Below, one piece after another: positions 63,279-64,000 of a stretch of 64,000 nucleotides of DNA. The DNA is from Neobacillus sp. SuZ13 (GTDB lineage: Bacteria > Bacillota > Bacilli > Bacillales > Cytobacillaceae): positions 1,659,501-1,723,500 of the forward strand of contig NZ_CP126107.1 in NCBI RefSeq assembly GCF_030123365.1. The letters are read 5' to 3'. The position numbers were made by a program, and so were the translations under genes. The notes beneath the pieces are model-generated. The model saw only the letters and a list, made by a program, of their open reading frames with translations, searched no databases and had not been told where the DNA came from. Within the stretch, counting starts at the first letter, position 1, and each line of letters begins with the position of its first letter.

Positions 63279-64000
63279 CTGGTAACTATTTATTTAGATG
63301 TGATCTGGGCTCTAAATTTATTCTTTGATAGTCTGCTTCTATATTTAACAGCTATTTTTCTAAAAAGAGAGATTAAAATAGGGAGACTAGCCGCTGGTGG
63401 ATTTATTGGTTCATTGATAATTTTATTATCATTTACGCCATTAAATGTCTATACAAGCCATCCCATATCAAAATTCTTATGCTCAATCCTAATGGTGTTA
63501 ATAACGTTTGGATATAAGCGGATGACTTTTTTCTTTAAGGCGTTAATGACACTTTATGTGTCCACCTTTTTAATCGGCGGGGCATTAATGGGGGCCCATT
63601 ACTTTATTCAGTATGATTCTGAGTTAACAACCAAGGTCCTCGTTTCTAGTACAAAAGGGTTTGGCGATCCGATAAGTTGGATATTTGTTCTAATTGGATT
63701 TCCCGTCGCTTGGCACTTCTCAAGAAAAAATGTTGAAAGCATGGAGATGACAAAAATTCAATTTGATCAAATTGTTAAAGTCAGAGTCAATATAAATAAC
63801 GAAACCCTTATCTTTAAAGGATTAGTGGATAGCGGGAATCAGCTTTATGATCCATTGTCAAAGCAACCTGTGATGTTTGTCTCCATTAAAAACATTCAAG
63901 AAACGATCCCAGAATCAATAAAGAAACTTGCCGATGACCCAGAATTACTTATCAATGGCAGTGGAGACCTTCCAGAGGAGTGGCAAAATAGGATCCGAAT
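63279..64000 (+). CDS. spoIIGA: sporulation sigma-E factor-processing peptidase SpoIIGA (partial, runs off the window)
   Basis: SpoIIGA is a septum-localised aspartic-type protease that processes pro-sigma-E when signalled by SpoIIR. Seen: TIYLDVIWALNLFFDSLLLYLTAIFLKR, about five membrane helices, and the catalytic aspartate in GLVDSGNQLYDPLS. The 3' end is beyond the window. No ATG, GTG or TTG lies at the expected start; CTG 63279, GTA 63282 (aligned to the B. subtilis start) and ATT 63288 are the choices after GAGAGGAAG. I give the CTG coordinate. Confidence 0.9.
   Translation, partial: MVTIYLDVIWALNLFFDSLLLYLTAIFLKREIKIGRLAAGGFIGSLIILLSFTPLNVYTSHPISKFLCSILMVLITFGYKRMTFFFKALMTLYVSTFLIGGALMGAHYFIQYDSELTTKVLVSSTKGFGDPISWIFVLIGFPVAWHFSRKNVESMEMTKIQFDQIVKVRVNINNETLIFKGLVDSGNQLYDPLSKQPVMFVSIKNIQETIPESIKKLADDPELLINGSGDLPEEWQNRIR

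Overview
This window looks like chromosomal DNA of an endospore-forming member of the Bacillaceae (Bacillus, Neobacillus or a close relative). It is AT-rich, uses GGAGG-type ribosome binding sites with many TTG and GTG starts, and its gene order follows the Bacillus subtilis yktC-yla-cta-ylb-dcw-spoIIG segment almost gene for gene. The families are assigned from memory of B. subtilis and its relatives; no database search was possible.

Layout. Positions 1-9500 hold yktC (inositol monophosphatase family) and the yla genes: ylaF, typA, ylaH, ylaI, ylaJ, ylaK, ylaL, ylaN, then ftsW. Positions 9561-21550 are central metabolism and respiration: pyc (pyruvate carboxylase), ctaA diverging from ctaBCDEF (heme A synthesis and a caa3 oxidase with cytochrome c fused to subunit II), ctaG, a DUF420/CtaM-type gene and a yugN-like gene. 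Positions 21741-36344 carry ylbB through ylbP, including ricF, rsmD, coaD, the sporulation gene ylbJ, the protease ylbL, tmcAL and ylbN-rpmF. A strong candidate for a structured small RNA lies on the minus strand between ylbG and rsmD, where CsfG is expected. Positions 36581-39707 are a three-gene biotin-dependent acyl-CoA carboxylase operon set between ylbP and panE. Positions 39826-42843 hold panE, a DUF3397 gene and bshC.

Positions 43537-62981 are the division and cell wall (dcw) cluster: mraZ, rsmH, ftsL, pbpB, spoVD, murE, a small MurF-N-like gene, mraY, murD, spoVE, murG, murB, divIB, ylxW, ylxX, sbp, ftsA, ftsZ. The window ends inside spoIIGA (sigma-E processing protease). Here vegetative wall synthesis (PbpB, FtsW, Mur enzymes, DivIB/FtsL) is interleaved with its sporulation counterparts (SpoVD, SpoVE), and ftsAZ and spoIIG carry recognisable sigma-H-type and Spo0A-type promoters, so the division machinery is wired to the start of sporulation.

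No complete insertion sequence, prophage, CRISPR array, tRNA or rRNA was seen. Accessory signal is confined to intergenic DNA: two families of repeated elements (three copies each, several of them remnants), a pair of identical 20-bp palindromes on either side of a roughly 525-bp gene-free stretch before mraZ, and several regulatory sites. The most interesting points are the minus-strand sRNA, the orphan MurF-N-like gene inside the dcw cluster, the 10-bp GTGG repeats before mraZ, the spoIIGA gene without a standard start codon, and the repeat families.
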